Source of the DNA: Mycolicibacterium sp. BiH015
Lineage (GTDB): Bacteria; Actinomycetota; Actinomycetes; Mycobacteriales; Mycobacteriaceae
DNA length: 40,589 nucleotides
NCBI RefSeq assembly: GCF_027706845.1
Contig: NZ_JAQGCZ010000025.1
Span: 1 to 40,589, forward strand
Reading direction: 5' to 3'
Shown here: piece after piece, positions 8,300 through 16,503 of the stretch
Layout of the letters: each line of letters begins with the position of its first letter
Position numbering within the stretch: position 1 is the stretch's first letter
Notes under the pieces: generated by a model
Database searches by the model: none
What the model was told of the DNA's origin: nothing
The model's input: the letters and a program-made list of their open reading frames with translations, nothing else
Position numbers and translations under genes: made by a program

Positions 8300-8480
8300 A
8301 CTAGCGGCGGCATCGTCCGGAATGGGCGTCGGCGTCATCAGTCCTGGGGTCGCGCGGCCGCGGCCGGTGTCGCCGACGGGAAGGCCGGTGGTATCGCCGC
8401 CAGCCCGAGTACTCGCCACAAGGCGGTGCTCACGATCGCTAGTGGGCGTGATTGCTGCGTTCCCAGCAAGGACGCCCCGG
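8300..8480 (-). pseudogene. degraded DUF3703 gene fragment
   Basis: On the minus strand, 8303-8401 translates to a stretch containing GLPVGDTGRG and GLMTPTPIPDD. These align with GRYPVGNTGR and GLMTPMPIPDD near the C-terminus of the intact DUF3703 protein at 19933-20343. Just upstream, the matching segment continues in another frame (RVLGLAA versus QVLRLIVAA) and further up again in another (SNHA versus CNHA), so the gene is broken by several indels and lacks its N-terminal half. It sits beside the first CtpG operon as the intact copy sits beside the second, so it is probably the relic of a duplicated cadmium module. Confidence 0.7.
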
Positions 8481-8644
8481 GGGCACGGTCCGCTACTGGC
8501 AACGAACTCCGCGATAGATCGACACCACCGCTCGACTAACACCGATCGGCAGCGACGAGGTTACTTGCGCGCGCTATCGACGCCCTGCCTTATTGCGATT
8601 ACAAGAGAATCGCGATCAACAATGGGGACCGACGTTATGTGCTG

Positions 8645-8686
8645 ATACCCCCCAGGGGTAACTTGGGGTTGTACCCGCGCGGGTAA
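8645..8686. promoter_or_regulatory. two CsoR-type copper operator dyads
   Basis: TACCCC-CCA-GGGGTA (8646-8660) and TACCC-GCGC-GGGTA (8672-8685) are perfect inverted repeats of the same kind as those upstream of the CopZ gene. The next reading frame downstream is a 48-codon ORF starting at 8712. Confidence 0.55.
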
Positions 8687-8711
8687 CCCCTCGACTGGAA
8701 AGGTCTAACGC

Positions 8712-8858
8712 ATGAAGGCGCAAGAGAGATTCCGGCGGCTCCTAGTAAGTTCAACCACGCGGTCGATCGCCAGGTGCATCGCTCGGTGCACGTTTATCAA
8801 AGTCATCGGCGGGCGCCAACCTATCAAGGCCGATAAGAGAGTGTCCTGCTGCGGCTGA
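8712..8858 (+). CDS. small Arg/Cys-containing ORF downstream of copper-type operators
   Basis: 48 codons starting with MKAQERFRRLLVSSTTRS and ending in VSCCG. GGAAAGG lies eight bases before the ATG, and two CsoR-type dyads lie just upstream, so it is placed as the first gene of a copper-controlled transcript. The N-terminus is basic and possibly amphipathic; four cysteines are present (two in an ARC repeat, two at the C-terminus). No family is recognised. The opposite strand also carries an open frame, so this could be a remnant rather than a gene. Confidence 0.35.
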   Translation: MKAQERFRRLLVSSTTRSIARCIARCTFIKVIGGRQPIKADKRVSCCG

Positions 8859-8909
8859 TGGGCTCCGGGCCAGTCGCGCCACCTCGGTGCTCCCTTATGG
8901 GCTATGCCA

Positions 8910-9728
8910 TTAGTGCCGATCGCCTTCAGCGTCTGGGTCAGACGCGGCGGCAAGAAACCCTCTGATCTTTGGGCCGAAAGCGTGTGCCATGTCCTCAGCG
9001 TCGAGGAATTGGCGGGACATCGAAACTTCGGCGAGGACCCCTCGTGGAAGGACGTCGGCGAGGCTGTGTGCCAAGCACTCGGGGTGACGGGTGTCGTCGC
9101 CGGCGATGACGAGTGTCGGAGTGTCGATGCGCCGGAGGTCATCGACCGTTGCAAAGGCGCGGTCATGGCCGATAGCCGCTGCGGCCGCCGCACTGTGGGC
9201 GTCAGCGCGCGGAATAGCCTCAGCGACCAGGTTGGCGATCAGCGGCTGAAGATCAGGAATGAACAATTCCCAGGCGGCCTGCAGACCGCGGGAACGGGCA
9301 CGCTCGGCGTAACGATCCATCAGATCGGTGTCTGCGGCTTTGTCCGCATCGTCCTCTATCGCTTCAGCGCTGATGACCACCGCCGACCGGGCGATACGGG
9401 GGTGCTGGAGGCACGTCCGCAAAACGATGGTGCCGCCCAGTCCGGCGCCGACAAGGTGGGCGCAGGTGTCATCGAGCGCGTGAATGATCGCAATGACGTC
9501 GCTGACGTACTGATCCCATCGGTGCAACGTCGGGTCGGGACAACGGGATGCTCCGTACCCTCGAATGTCGGGCAACGCAACGCGATACCGGCCAGCGAGC
9601 CGGTCAGCAAGCGGTCGCATGCTGTAGTGATCCGGACCCCCACCATGAAGCATGATGATCAGTTCGCCGCGGCCGACGACCTCCCCCATGAGGGGCCAGC
9701 CATCATCTCCGACGTGCAACGTGCGCAC
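8910..9728 (-). CDS. alpha/beta hydrolase-fold protein lacking the catalytic serine
   Basis: 272 residues with the alpha/beta-hydrolase layout: oxyanion LHGGGPD near residue 28, PDIRGYGAS near 53, the nucleophile elbow near 94, a cap region, and TPTLVIAGDD for the acid. At the elbow the canonical G-x-S-x-G is G94-A-G96-L-G98, so the nucleophile is glycine, and the usual late histidine before the final helix is also absent (SRQFLDAEDMAH). It is therefore probably non-catalytic or works by another mechanism. The GTG at 9728 (or TTG at 9731) is preferred because AGGAGG precedes it; an open frame extends further upstream without a ribosome site. It is divergent from CopZ across two CsoR-type operators, so it may be copper-regulated. 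Confidence 0.8.
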   Translation of the reverse strand: MRTLHVGDDGWPLMGEVVGRGELIIMLHGGGPDHYSMRPLADRLAGRYRVALPDIRGYGASRCPDPTLHRWDQYVSDVIAIIHALDDTCAHLVGAGLGGTIVLRTCLQHPRIARSAVVISAEAIEDDADKAADTDLMDRYAERARSRGLQAAWELFIPDLQPLIANLVAEAIPRADAHSAAAAAAIGHDRAFATVDDLRRIDTPTLVIAGDDTRHPECLAHSLADVLPRGVLAEVSMSRQFLDAEDMAHAFGPKIRGFLAAASDPDAEGDRH

Positions 9729-9811
9729 CAACTGATCCCTCCTGTCGTTCCGGGAAAGCGCTACGCGCGTCGACACCACGCCAGTGACCCCCGGAAAGTG
9801 ACCCTTGAAGC

Positions 9812-9859
9812 ATACCCCCAAGGGGTATATGCTCTTTTACGTATACCCGGTAGGGGTAT
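9812..9859. promoter_or_regulatory. two CsoR-type operator dyads between hydrolase and CopZ genes
   Basis: ATACCCC-CAA-GGGGTAT (9812-9828) and ATACCC-GGTAG-GGGTAT (9843-9859) are perfect 17-bp inverted repeats whose centres are 31 bp apart, about three helical turns. They match the C-run/G-run dyads bound by copper-sensing CsoR. They should control the copZ-copA run and possibly the divergent hydrolase. Confidence 0.7.
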
Positions 9860-9888
9860 CTACACCCGTCGAGGATAGGAGATCGGTG

Positions 9889-10101
9889 ATGAGCACGAGC
9901 ACGTACGCCGTCACAGGAATGACTTGCGGACATTGCGAGCTCTCGGTGCGCGAAGAGGTCAGCGAGGTCGCCGGAGTTGAAGACGTCGAAGTTAGCGCCA
10001 AAACCGGCACCCTGATCGTGACGTCGAGCCGTCCCGTCGACGACGCGCAGATCCTCAACGCCATCGACGAGGCCGGCTACTCGGCGGTGCGTGTCGCATG
10101 A
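9889..10101 (+). CDS. copZ: CopZ-like copper chaperone (HMA domain)
   Basis: 70 residues consisting of one heavy-metal-associated domain. The Cu(I) motif MTCGHC lies at about residues 11-16, and the ferredoxin-like fold closes with a DEAGYSAVRV segment. It should bind Cu(I) in the cytosol and pass it to the CopA pump encoded downstream. The ATG at 9889 has AGGAGATC upstream; the earlier in-frame codons overlap the operator and are rejected. The stop overlaps the next start (ATGA). Confidence 0.93.
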   Translation: MSTSTYAVTGMTCGHCELSVREEVSEVAGVEDVEVSAKTGTLIVTSSRPVDDAQILNAIDEAGYSAVRVA

Positions 10102-11069
10102 ACGCCGCGGGACGATTGACAGCGTTTGGCGCCGGACTGGCAGTGGCGTTCACGGCTGCGTACGTCACCGCCGCAGCGGTCGTCCCTGATACCGCGGCGA
10201 CATCTCCCAAGACCCAAACTTCCGATGCTGCAGCGGATCACAGCGCGCCGCCGACCGAGCAGGCGTCGCCAGTCGTTCCCTTCGCCGACCCGCCGGGGTT
10301 GTCGTTGGCCGAAGACGGATACGTCCTGAGCCCGGTGCGGTCCCCCAGCGCACCCAACGATCGGGGAACGATGAGCTTCACCATCGTCGACCCGGGCGGC
10401 ACGCCGCTGCTGGACTACGCGACCGTGCACGACAAGCAACTGCACCTCATCGTGGTCCGTTCCGACGGCCAGCACTTCGCCCATGTGCACCCAAGGCTGG
10501 ACGCGGCTACCGGCACGTGGTCAACGCCGTGGACGTGGAATGCCGCCGGTACCTACCGCGTGTTCGCCGACTTCCAACCCGCAGGGGCGGGCAGCGCCAA
10601 ACTCACCCTCACCCGAACCGTGCAGGTGGCCGGCGCGTTCGTCCCGGCGGTGGCGAGTGCCACACGCACCGTGGATGAAATCGCCGGATACACCGTGAAA
10701 CTGGACGGTGCACTCACCGCGGGCGTCTCCCACCAACTCACCGCGACAGTCACGCGCGACGGCCGGCCGGTGATGACCTTGCAGCCCTACCTGGGGGCTT
10801 ACGGCCATCTCGTCGCCTTGCGTGAGGGAGACCTGGCGTATCTACATGTGCACCCTGAGGGGGCCGAGCCGGTACCGGGCGGCACCGGTGGGCCTGCGGT
10901 GTCGTTCGCGGCAACCGCACCCACAGCGGGGCGCTACCTGCTCTACCTCGACTTCAAAGTCCAGGACACCGTGCACACCGCCAGCTTCGTCGTCGACGCC
11001 GCACCCGGTGGCACCAACGAGCCCGCGCCAGAGCCATCGCGTGACGCCGGCCATGCCGGCGGGCACTGA
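10098..11069 (+). CDS. exported or membrane-anchored His-rich protein of the copper operon
   Basis: 323 residues. An N-terminal hydrophobic segment (about 7-29, FGAGLAVAFTAAYVTAAAVV) is a signal peptide or anchor, followed by an Ala/Thr/Ser/Pro-rich linker and an extracytoplasmic beta-rich region. Two similar histidine motifs occur: HLIVVRSDGQHFAHVHP and GHLVALREGDLAYLHVHP, about 120 residues apart, suggesting a duplicated metal-binding module. The C-terminus DAGHAGGH adds histidines. It is translationally coupled to copZ and lies before copA, so I infer periplasmic copper binding or delivery. No named family is recognised with certainty. Confidence 0.78.
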   Translation: MNAAGRLTAFGAGLAVAFTAAYVTAAAVVPDTAATSPKTQTSDAAADHSAPPTEQASPVVPFADPPGLSLAEDGYVLSPVRSPSAPNDRGTMSFTIVDPGGTPLLDYATVHDKQLHLIVVRSDGQHFAHVHPRLDAATGTWSTPWTWNAAGTYRVFADFQPAGAGSAKLTLTRTVQVAGAFVPAVASATRTVDEIAGYTVKLDGALTAGVSHQLTATVTRDGRPVMTLQPYLGAYGHLVALREGDLAYLHVHPEGAEPVPGGTGGPAVSFAATAPTAGRYLLYLDFKVQDTVHTASFVVDAAPGGTNEPAPEPSRDAGHAGGH

Positions 11070-11109
11070 GCTATCCCGTCCGAATCAGAAACTGAAAGGC
11101 AGTGGCTTC

Positions 11110-13395
11110 ATGACGACATCGACACCGGTGTCTGGCCCGAGTGTGGAACTTCGCATCGGGGGAATGACCTGCGCCTCCTGCGCCAACCGCATCGAGCGCA
11201 AGCTCAACAAGCTCGACGGCGTGGCCGCGACAGTCAATTACGCGACGGAAAAGGCCACCGTCACGGTGCCTGACGGATACGATCCGGCGCTGCTGATCGC
11301 CGAGGTGGAGAAGACGGGCTACACCGCCGCGCTCCCGACACCGCGCACGCCGATGCCCTCCGACGCATCCGGTGACACCCCGCACGCCGCGGACACCGCC
11401 GACCCCGAACTGGCCTCGCTGCGGCACCGCCTGAGGGCCTCGGCCGTCCTGACGGTGCCGGTCGTCGCGATGGCGATGATCCCGGCGCTGCAGTTCACGT
11501 ACTGGCAGTGGGCGTCGCTCACGCTGGCGGCCCCCGTCGTCGTGTGGGCAGCATGGCCATTCCACCGGGCCGCCTGGGCCAACCTGCGACACGGCACCGC
11601 GACCATGGACACGCTCATTTCGCTGGGCACCGTGTCGGCGTTCCTGTGGTCGCTGTATGCGCTGTTTCTGGGCAGCGCCGGCACGCCGGGTATGAAGCAT
11701 CCCTTCGCGTTCACCCTGGCGCCGTCGCATGGCGCCGCCAACATCTACCTCGAAGTCGCCGCCGGCGTAACCACGTTCATCCTGGCCGGACGCTACTTCG
11801 AGAAGCGGTCCAAACGGCAGGCCGGAGCGGCACTACGAGCCCTACTCGACCTAGGCGCCAAAGACGTATCCGTCCTGCGCGACGGGACGGAAACCAAGAT
11901 CGCCATCGAAGAACTCGTGGTTGGCGACGAGTTCATCGTGCGCCCGGGGGAGAAGATCGCCACCGACGGCGTGGTGGTGTCCGGTTCCTCGGCTGTCGAC
12001 GCCTCGATGCTGACCGGCGAAGCGGTACCCGTGGAAGTCGCTACCGGCGACACCGTGGTCGGTGCCACCGTCAACGCCGGCGGCCGGCTGGTGGTGCAGG
12101 CCACTCGCGTCGGCTCGGACACCCAGCTCGCGCAGATGGCCCAGCTAGTCGAACGCGCCCAGACCGGCAAGGCCGAAGTTCAACGCCTGGCCGATCGCAT
12201 TTCCGGCGTCTTCGTACCGATCGTCATCGCTATCGCCGTGATCACCCTCGGCGCCTGGCTGGGGGCGGGATTCTCAGTCGCCGCCGCGTTCACCGCAGCG
12301 GTCGCGGTCCTCGTCATCGCCTGCCCCTGCGCCCTCGGGCTGGCCACGCCCACCGCCCTGCTGGTGGGCACCGGCCGCGGCGCGCAAATCGGCGTGTTGA
12401 TCAAAGGTCCCGAGGTGCTCGAATCCACCCGCAAGGTCGACACCGTGGTGCTGGACAAGACCGGAACCGTCACCACCGGCAAAATGACGCTGGTCGATGT
12501 CATTACAGCGCCGGAAACCCAACGTGCGGAGCTGCTTCGACTGGCCGGCGCCCTGGAGAACGCCTCCGAGCACCCCATCGCCCAAGCCGTCGCCGCCGCG
12601 GCGGCCGAGGAACTCCACGCCTTGCCCGTTCCGGAGGACTTCGCGAATGTCGAAGGTAAAGGCGTCCACGGCATCGTGGATGGACACGCCGTCGTCGTTG
12701 GGCGCGAATCACTGCTGGCCGACTGGGCGCAACACCTCAGCCCGGATCTGTCCCACGCCAAGTCGCGCGCGCAAGCCCAGGGAAAGACCGTGGTAGCGGT
12801 CGGGTGGGACGGGCAGGCGCGCGGTGTACTCGTCATGGCTGACACCGTGAAATCGACGAGCGCACAGGCAATCTCGCAGATGCGTGACATTGGGCTGACC
12901 CCCGTGTTGCTCACCGGCGACAACGAAGCCGTCGCTCGACAGATCGCCGTCGAAGTCGGCATCGACGACGTCATCGCCGAAGTCATGCCCGAAGGCAAGG
13001 TTGACGTGATCGCACGCCTCCAAGCCGAAGGCAAGACGGTCGCCATGGTCGGCGACGGAGTCAACGACGCGCCCGCCCTCGCCCAAGCCGACCTCGGTCT
13101 GGCGATGGGCACCGGCACCGACGTCGCCATCGAGGCCTCCGACATCACCCTGGTGCGCGGTGATCTGCGCAGCGCCGTTGACGCGATCAGGCTGTCCCGC
13201 GAAACACTGTCGACGATCAAAACCAACCTGTTCTGGGCGTTCGCCTACAACGTCGCAGCGATCCCCGTCGCAGCACTGGGCATGCTCAATCCGATGCTGG
13301 CCGGAGCCGCAATGGCATTCTCCAGCGTCTTCGTGGTGGGCAACAGCCTGCGCCTGCGCCGCTTCACAACCACTTCCGCCGACACCACCAGTTAA
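11110..13395 (+). CDS. copA: Cu(I)-exporting P1B-1 ATPase (CopA/CtpV type)
   Basis: 761-residue membrane pump. N-terminal HMA domain with GMTCASC (C21 and C24); helices with the HP-like segment FHRAAWANLRHGTATMDTLI; actuator TGEA; the copper-transport motif C405-P406-C407 (IACPCALGL); phosphorylation aspartate D449 in DKTGTVT; SEHPIA for nucleotide; GDGVNDAPAL hinge; and a C-terminal FAYN...GMLNPMLAGAAMAFSS helix pair typical of copper pumps (N, MxxS). It should export cytosolic Cu(I). The start is an ATG with GAAAGGCAG upstream. It follows copZ and the His-rich gene and precedes a YHS protein and CsoR, one copper-efflux operon. Confidence 0.95.
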   Translation: MTTSTPVSGPSVELRIGGMTCASCANRIERKLNKLDGVAATVNYATEKATVTVPDGYDPALLIAEVEKTGYTAALPTPRTPMPSDASGDTPHAADTADPELASLRHRLRASAVLTVPVVAMAMIPALQFTYWQWASLTLAAPVVVWAAWPFHRAAWANLRHGTATMDTLISLGTVSAFLWSLYALFLGSAGTPGMKHPFAFTLAPSHGAANIYLEVAAGVTTFILAGRYFEKRSKRQAGAALRALLDLGAKDVSVLRDGTETKIAIEELVVGDEFIVRPGEKIATDGVVVSGSSAVDASMLTGEAVPVEVATGDTVVGATVNAGGRLVVQATRVGSDTQLAQMAQLVERAQTGKAEVQRLADRISGVFVPIVIAIAVITLGAWLGAGFSVAAAFTAAVAVLVIACPCALGLATPTALLVGTGRGAQIGVLIKGPEVLESTRKVDTVVLDKTGTVTTGKMTLVDVITAPETQRAELLRLAGALENASEHPIAQAVAAAAAEELHALPVPEDFANVEGKGVHGIVDGHAVVVGRESLLADWAQHLSPDLSHAKSRAQAQGKTVVAVGWDGQARGVLVMADTVKSTSAQAISQMRDIGLTPVLLTGDNEAVARQIAVEVGIDDVIAEVMPEGKVDVIARLQAEGKTVAMVGDGVNDAPALAQADLGLAMGTGTDVAIEASDITLVRGDLRSAVDAIRLSRETLSTIKTNLFWAFAYNVAAIPVAALGMLNPMLAGAAMAFSSVFVVGNSLRLRRFTTTSADTTS

Positions 13396-13421
13396 ATCAC
13401 CGCCACCTGTGAGGAGAACCA

Positions 13422-13700
13422 ATGTCCGAGAATCAGAACCGCACGTCAGCCTGCTGCTGCAGCGGCGCAGCCGACAAAATCGATACCTCAGCCATCGACC
13501 CTACGGCGAGGAACCTGCTTGACTTCGGATCGCAGAACGAGACCACCTGCCCCGTGATGCCCGGCACGCCGGTGAACAAGACGGTCGCCGAAGCGGCGGG
13601 ACTATTCCGTGACTATCGCGGTCGGCGTTACTGGTTCTGCTGCAAGGGATGCGGACCACGCTTTGACCGCGACCCCGACAAGTATGCCGCCGTCGCATGA
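13422..13700 (+). CDS. small YHS-domain metal-binding protein
   Basis: 92 residues. The N-terminus has a CCC cluster (SACCCSGAADK), and the YHS-like core spans about 40-90: TCPVMPGTPVNK, then GLFRDYRGRRYWFCCKGCGPRFDRDPDKY. These proteins bind copper or other soft metals through Cys residues and travel with CopA-type pumps. GAGGAGAACC precedes the ATG, 26 bases after copA. Role in copper handling is inferred from context. It resembles the YHS tail of the cyclase fusion at 2356-3003. Confidence 0.87.
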   Translation: MSENQNRTSACCCSGAADKIDTSAIDPTARNLLDFGSQNETTCPVMPGTPVNKTVAEAAGLFRDYRGRRYWFCCKGCGPRFDRDPDKYAAVA

Positions 13701-13770
13701 CCGCGACCCTTGTCGCGCACTCCTCGCCGGGCACCCGAAGTTAGTCACCACCACGCACAAGGAAAGCGTC

Positions 13771-14100
13771 ATGACCCACGCCGACAACACCAGGCACTGC
13801 CCCTCAAGAGGCACCACCCACCACGGCTACATCACCGATAAAGACAAATACCTCAAGCGGTTGAAGCGCATCGAAGGCCAAGCCCGCGGCATCAGCAGAA
13901 TGATCGAAGAGGAGCGGTACTGCATCGACATCCTGACCCAAACTGACGCGCTCACCAAAGCCCTCCAAGGCGTCGCGCTGGCACTGCTTGACGACCATCT
14001 TCGCCACTGCGTCCGTGACGCCGCCGCCACCGGCGGACCGGCCGCTGACGCCAAACTCACAGAAGCCTCTGAAGCCATCGCCCGCTTGGTGCGTTCCTAA
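13771..14100 (+). CDS. csoR: CsoR-type copper-sensing transcriptional repressor
   Basis: 109-residue all-helical repressor of the CsoR/RcnR family. The Cu(I) ligands C51 (RYCIDIL), H76 and C80 (DDHLRHC) reproduce the Cys-His-Cys triad of M. tuberculosis CsoR; the histidine argues for a copper sensor over persulfide-sensing CstR, which lacks it. KRLKRIEGQARGI is the family DNA/tetramer helix. The N-terminal extension (THADNTRHC..) has extra His and Cys. The ATG at 13771 has AAGGAAAG upstream. It probably binds the dyads at 9812-9859 and 8646-8685, and possibly those at 726-808. Confidence 0.93.
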   Translation: MTHADNTRHCPSRGTTHHGYITDKDKYLKRLKRIEGQARGISRMIEEERYCIDILTQTDALTKALQGVALALLDDHLRHCVRDAAATGGPAADAKLTEASEAIARLVRS

Positions 14101-14156
14101 CACCCACATCATCAATGCGCGTCGACTGAAACGCGAAGTCCCCCTAAGGAAAGAAC

Positions 14157-16289
14157 ATGACAAACCGCGATGACCACGGCGTAGCAACATCCCACCCTGG
14201 CGGGCACGTCCACCACCAATTCCCCGGCGGACACCCTGACACCCACCCACACGGCGAACACCACGGCCATGACAATCACACCGGCCACACGGGCCATAGC
14301 GGCCACGGCGGTGACCACGTGGCCCAATTCCGCAAGCTCTTCTGGATCAACCTGATCATCGCCATACCGGTCGTCGCGTTCTCGACCATGTTCGCGATGC
14401 TGCTCGGTTACGACGTCCCCGACTTCCCCGGCGCACGCTGGATCGCGCCCCTGCTCGGGACAGTGATGTACGTCGTCGGTGGCCGCCCCTTCCTCACCGG
14501 TGCGCTGAACGAGATCCGTTCCCGCAAACCAGGAATGATGCTCCTGATCGGACTGGCGATCACCGTCGCCTTTTTCGCGTCCTGGGGCGCGAGCTTGGGC
14601 CTGCTCCACCACGAGCTCGAATTCTGGTGGGAACTCGCCCTTCTCATCGTCATCATGCTGCTCGGCCACTGGGTAGAAATGCGCTCGCTGGCCCAGACCA
14701 CCTCAGCGCTGGACTCACTGGCCGCACTACTTCCCGACGAAGCCGAGAAGATCGACGGCGATCGCACCGTCACCGTCTCGCCGGCCGACCTGCACGTCGG
14801 CGATGTCGTTGTCGTCCGACCCGGCGGCAGCATCCCTGCCGACGGCAAGATCGTCGACGGACGCGCCGACGTGGACGAGTCCATGGTGACCGGCGAATCC
14901 CGGCCCGTTACCCGCGGTGTCGGGGATCCCGTCACAGCCGGCACCGTCGCCACCGATTCCGGGCTTCGGGTCGAGATCACCGCCACCGGCGACGACACCG
15001 CCCTAGCAGGCATCCAACGCCTAGTCACCGAAGCGCAGAATTCGTCCTCGCGTGCCCAGCGCCTTGCTGACAAGGCCGCCGGCTGGCTGTTCTGGTTCGC
15101 CCTGATCACCGCCGCGATCACTGCGGCGGCATGGACAATCGTCGGCAATCCCGATGCCTCGGTGGTACGAGCGATCACCGTGCTGGTCATCGCCTGCCCT
15201 CATGCGCTGGGCCTGGCGATACCACTGGTCGTGTCCATCGCCACCGAACGCGCCGCCAGAGGCGGCGTCTTGATCAAAGACCGGCTGGCCCTGGAAGGTA
15301 TGCGCACTGTCGACGCCGTGCTGTTCGACAAGACCGGCACCCTGACGAAAGGCGAACCCACCGTCACCGCCGTCGAGGCGACCGGAGACGACGACGGCGA
15401 CACCGTGCTCGCGCTCGCCGCCGCCGCCGAGACCGACAGTGAACACCCCCTGGCGCGGGCCATCGTGAAAGCCGCCGAGGATAGGGGATTAACGGTGCCG
15501 CGCGCCAGCGGCTTCTCGTCCTCTCCTGCCGTCGGTGTGACTGCGACGGTCGACGGGCACGAAATCCGAGTGGGCGGCCCCCGACTTCTCGAAGAAGTCG
15601 GCGCCCAGGAGGTCCCCGCGGCCACCGCGTGGCGCGGCGAAGGCGCCATCATTCTGCACGTCATCCGCGACGGAGAGGTGCTCGGGGGCCTGCGCTTGGC
15701 CGACGAGATCCGCCCCGAATCCCGCGAAGCCGTCGATGCGCTTCACAAGCTTGGCGTGCAAGTCGTCATGATCACCGGCGACGCCGAAGCCGTCGCCAAT
15801 AGTGTCGGCCACGAACTGGGCATCGACCGGGTGTTCGCGGGGGTGCGCCCCGAAGACAAGGCGTCGAAAGTTGCTGCCCTGCAAGACGAGGGCAAGAAGG
15901 TTGCCATGGTCGGCGATGGCGTCAACGATGCCCCCGCCTTGGCGCAGGCCGATGTCGGCATCGCCATCGGTGCCGGCACTGACGTCGCCATCGCTTCCGC
16001 CGGTGTCATCCTGGCCAGTTCCGACCCCCGCTCGGTGCTGTCGGTCATTGAGCTGTCCCGCGCCAGCTACCGCAAGATGAAACAGAATCTCTGGTGGGGC
16101 GCCGGGTACAACCTCATCTCTGTGCCCCTGGCTGCTGGTGTGCTGGCACCCATCGGCATCGTGCTGCCCATGTCGGTCGGCGCCATCCTCATGTCACTGT
16201 CAACGATCGTCGTCGCGCTCAACGCGCAACTTCTGCGCCGCCTCGATTTGACGCCCGAGGCGAGCACCCGCGCCGTTCTCAACCGTTAG
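14157..16289 (+). CDS. copB: CopB-type P1B-3 ATPase with His-rich N-terminus
   Basis: 710-residue membrane pump. Instead of an HMA domain, residues 1-55 are histidine-rich (HPHGEHHGHDN). Then come helices, actuator TGES, the transport motif C347-P348-H349 (IACPHALGL), phosphorylation aspartate D391 in DKTGTLT, SEHPLA, and the GDGVNDAPAL hinge. A CPH motif with a His-rich N-terminus defines the CopB (P1B-3) group, linked to copper (Cu(II)/Cu(I)) or silver export. A GGAAAGAAC ribosome site precedes the ATG, 56 bases after csoR. Confidence 0.93.
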   Translation: MTNRDDHGVATSHPGGHVHHQFPGGHPDTHPHGEHHGHDNHTGHTGHSGHGGDHVAQFRKLFWINLIIAIPVVAFSTMFAMLLGYDVPDFPGARWIAPLLGTVMYVVGGRPFLTGALNEIRSRKPGMMLLIGLAITVAFFASWGASLGLLHHELEFWWELALLIVIMLLGHWVEMRSLAQTTSALDSLAALLPDEAEKIDGDRTVTVSPADLHVGDVVVVRPGGSIPADGKIVDGRADVDESMVTGESRPVTRGVGDPVTAGTVATDSGLRVEITATGDDTALAGIQRLVTEAQNSSSRAQRLADKAAGWLFWFALITAAITAAAWTIVGNPDASVVRAITVLVIACPHALGLAIPLVVSIATERAARGGVLIKDRLALEGMRTVDAVLFDKTGTLTKGEPTVTAVEATGDDDGDTVLALAAAAETDSEHPLARAIVKAAEDRGLTVPRASGFSSSPAVGVTATVDGHEIRVGGPRLLEEVGAQEVPAATAWRGEGAIILHVIRDGEVLGGLRLADEIRPESREAVDALHKLGVQVVMITGDAEAVANSVGHELGIDRVFAGVRPEDKASKVAALQDEGKKVAMVGDGVNDAPALAQADVGIAIGAGTDVAIASAGVILASSDPRSVLSVIELSRASYRKMKQNLWWGAGYNLISVPLAAGVLAPIGIVLPMSVGAILMSLSTIVVALNAQLLRRLDLTPEASTRAVLNR

Positions 16290-16300
16290 GGGACGGCCCA

Positions 16301-16358
16301 CCATGTGGAGCAGCCGGCGACCATGTGAATTCGAATCGCCGCTCCCAACCATGTGGAG
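16301..16358. repeat. three short direct repeats CCATGTG(G)A
   Basis: CCATGTGGAG at 16301-16310 and 16349-16358 and CCATGTGAAT at 16321-16330, each preceded by A. Tandem-spaced copies of a short motif are seen at the ends of IS21-like elements, so this could be a leftover insertion-sequence end, but no transposase or matching inverted end was found. Confidence 0.35.
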
Positions 16359-16503
16359 CTTCGCACGAAGAAAGCAAATGCAGTCGCCGGTCGAATTCTC
16401 AATTATCCGTCGACCGCCGGTACCTTCGGATGCGCCGTAGACGGCGTGTAGCTGAGCGACAAGCCACCCAATCGGAGCCGGGGAAGCGGAGGAAGGAGCA
16501 CCA

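Larger units (their letters stand above)
8244..8711. other. gene-poor interval with DUF3703 relic and copper-type operators
   Basis: No intact gene is supported here. The left part holds a decayed DUF3703 gene on the minus strand and the right end holds two CsoR-type dyads, both listed separately. The part between (about 8481-8644) shows nothing recognisable. Confidence 0.6.

Noticed and set aside
8322..8645. 107-codon plus-strand open frame
   Set aside because: It is the antisense of the DUF3703 relic and runs into the copper operators; composition is not protein-like.
8705..9193. 162-codon minus-strand frame overlapping the hydrolase gene
   Set aside because: Most of it is a shadow of the hydrolase in another frame; only the last 40 residues look protein-like.
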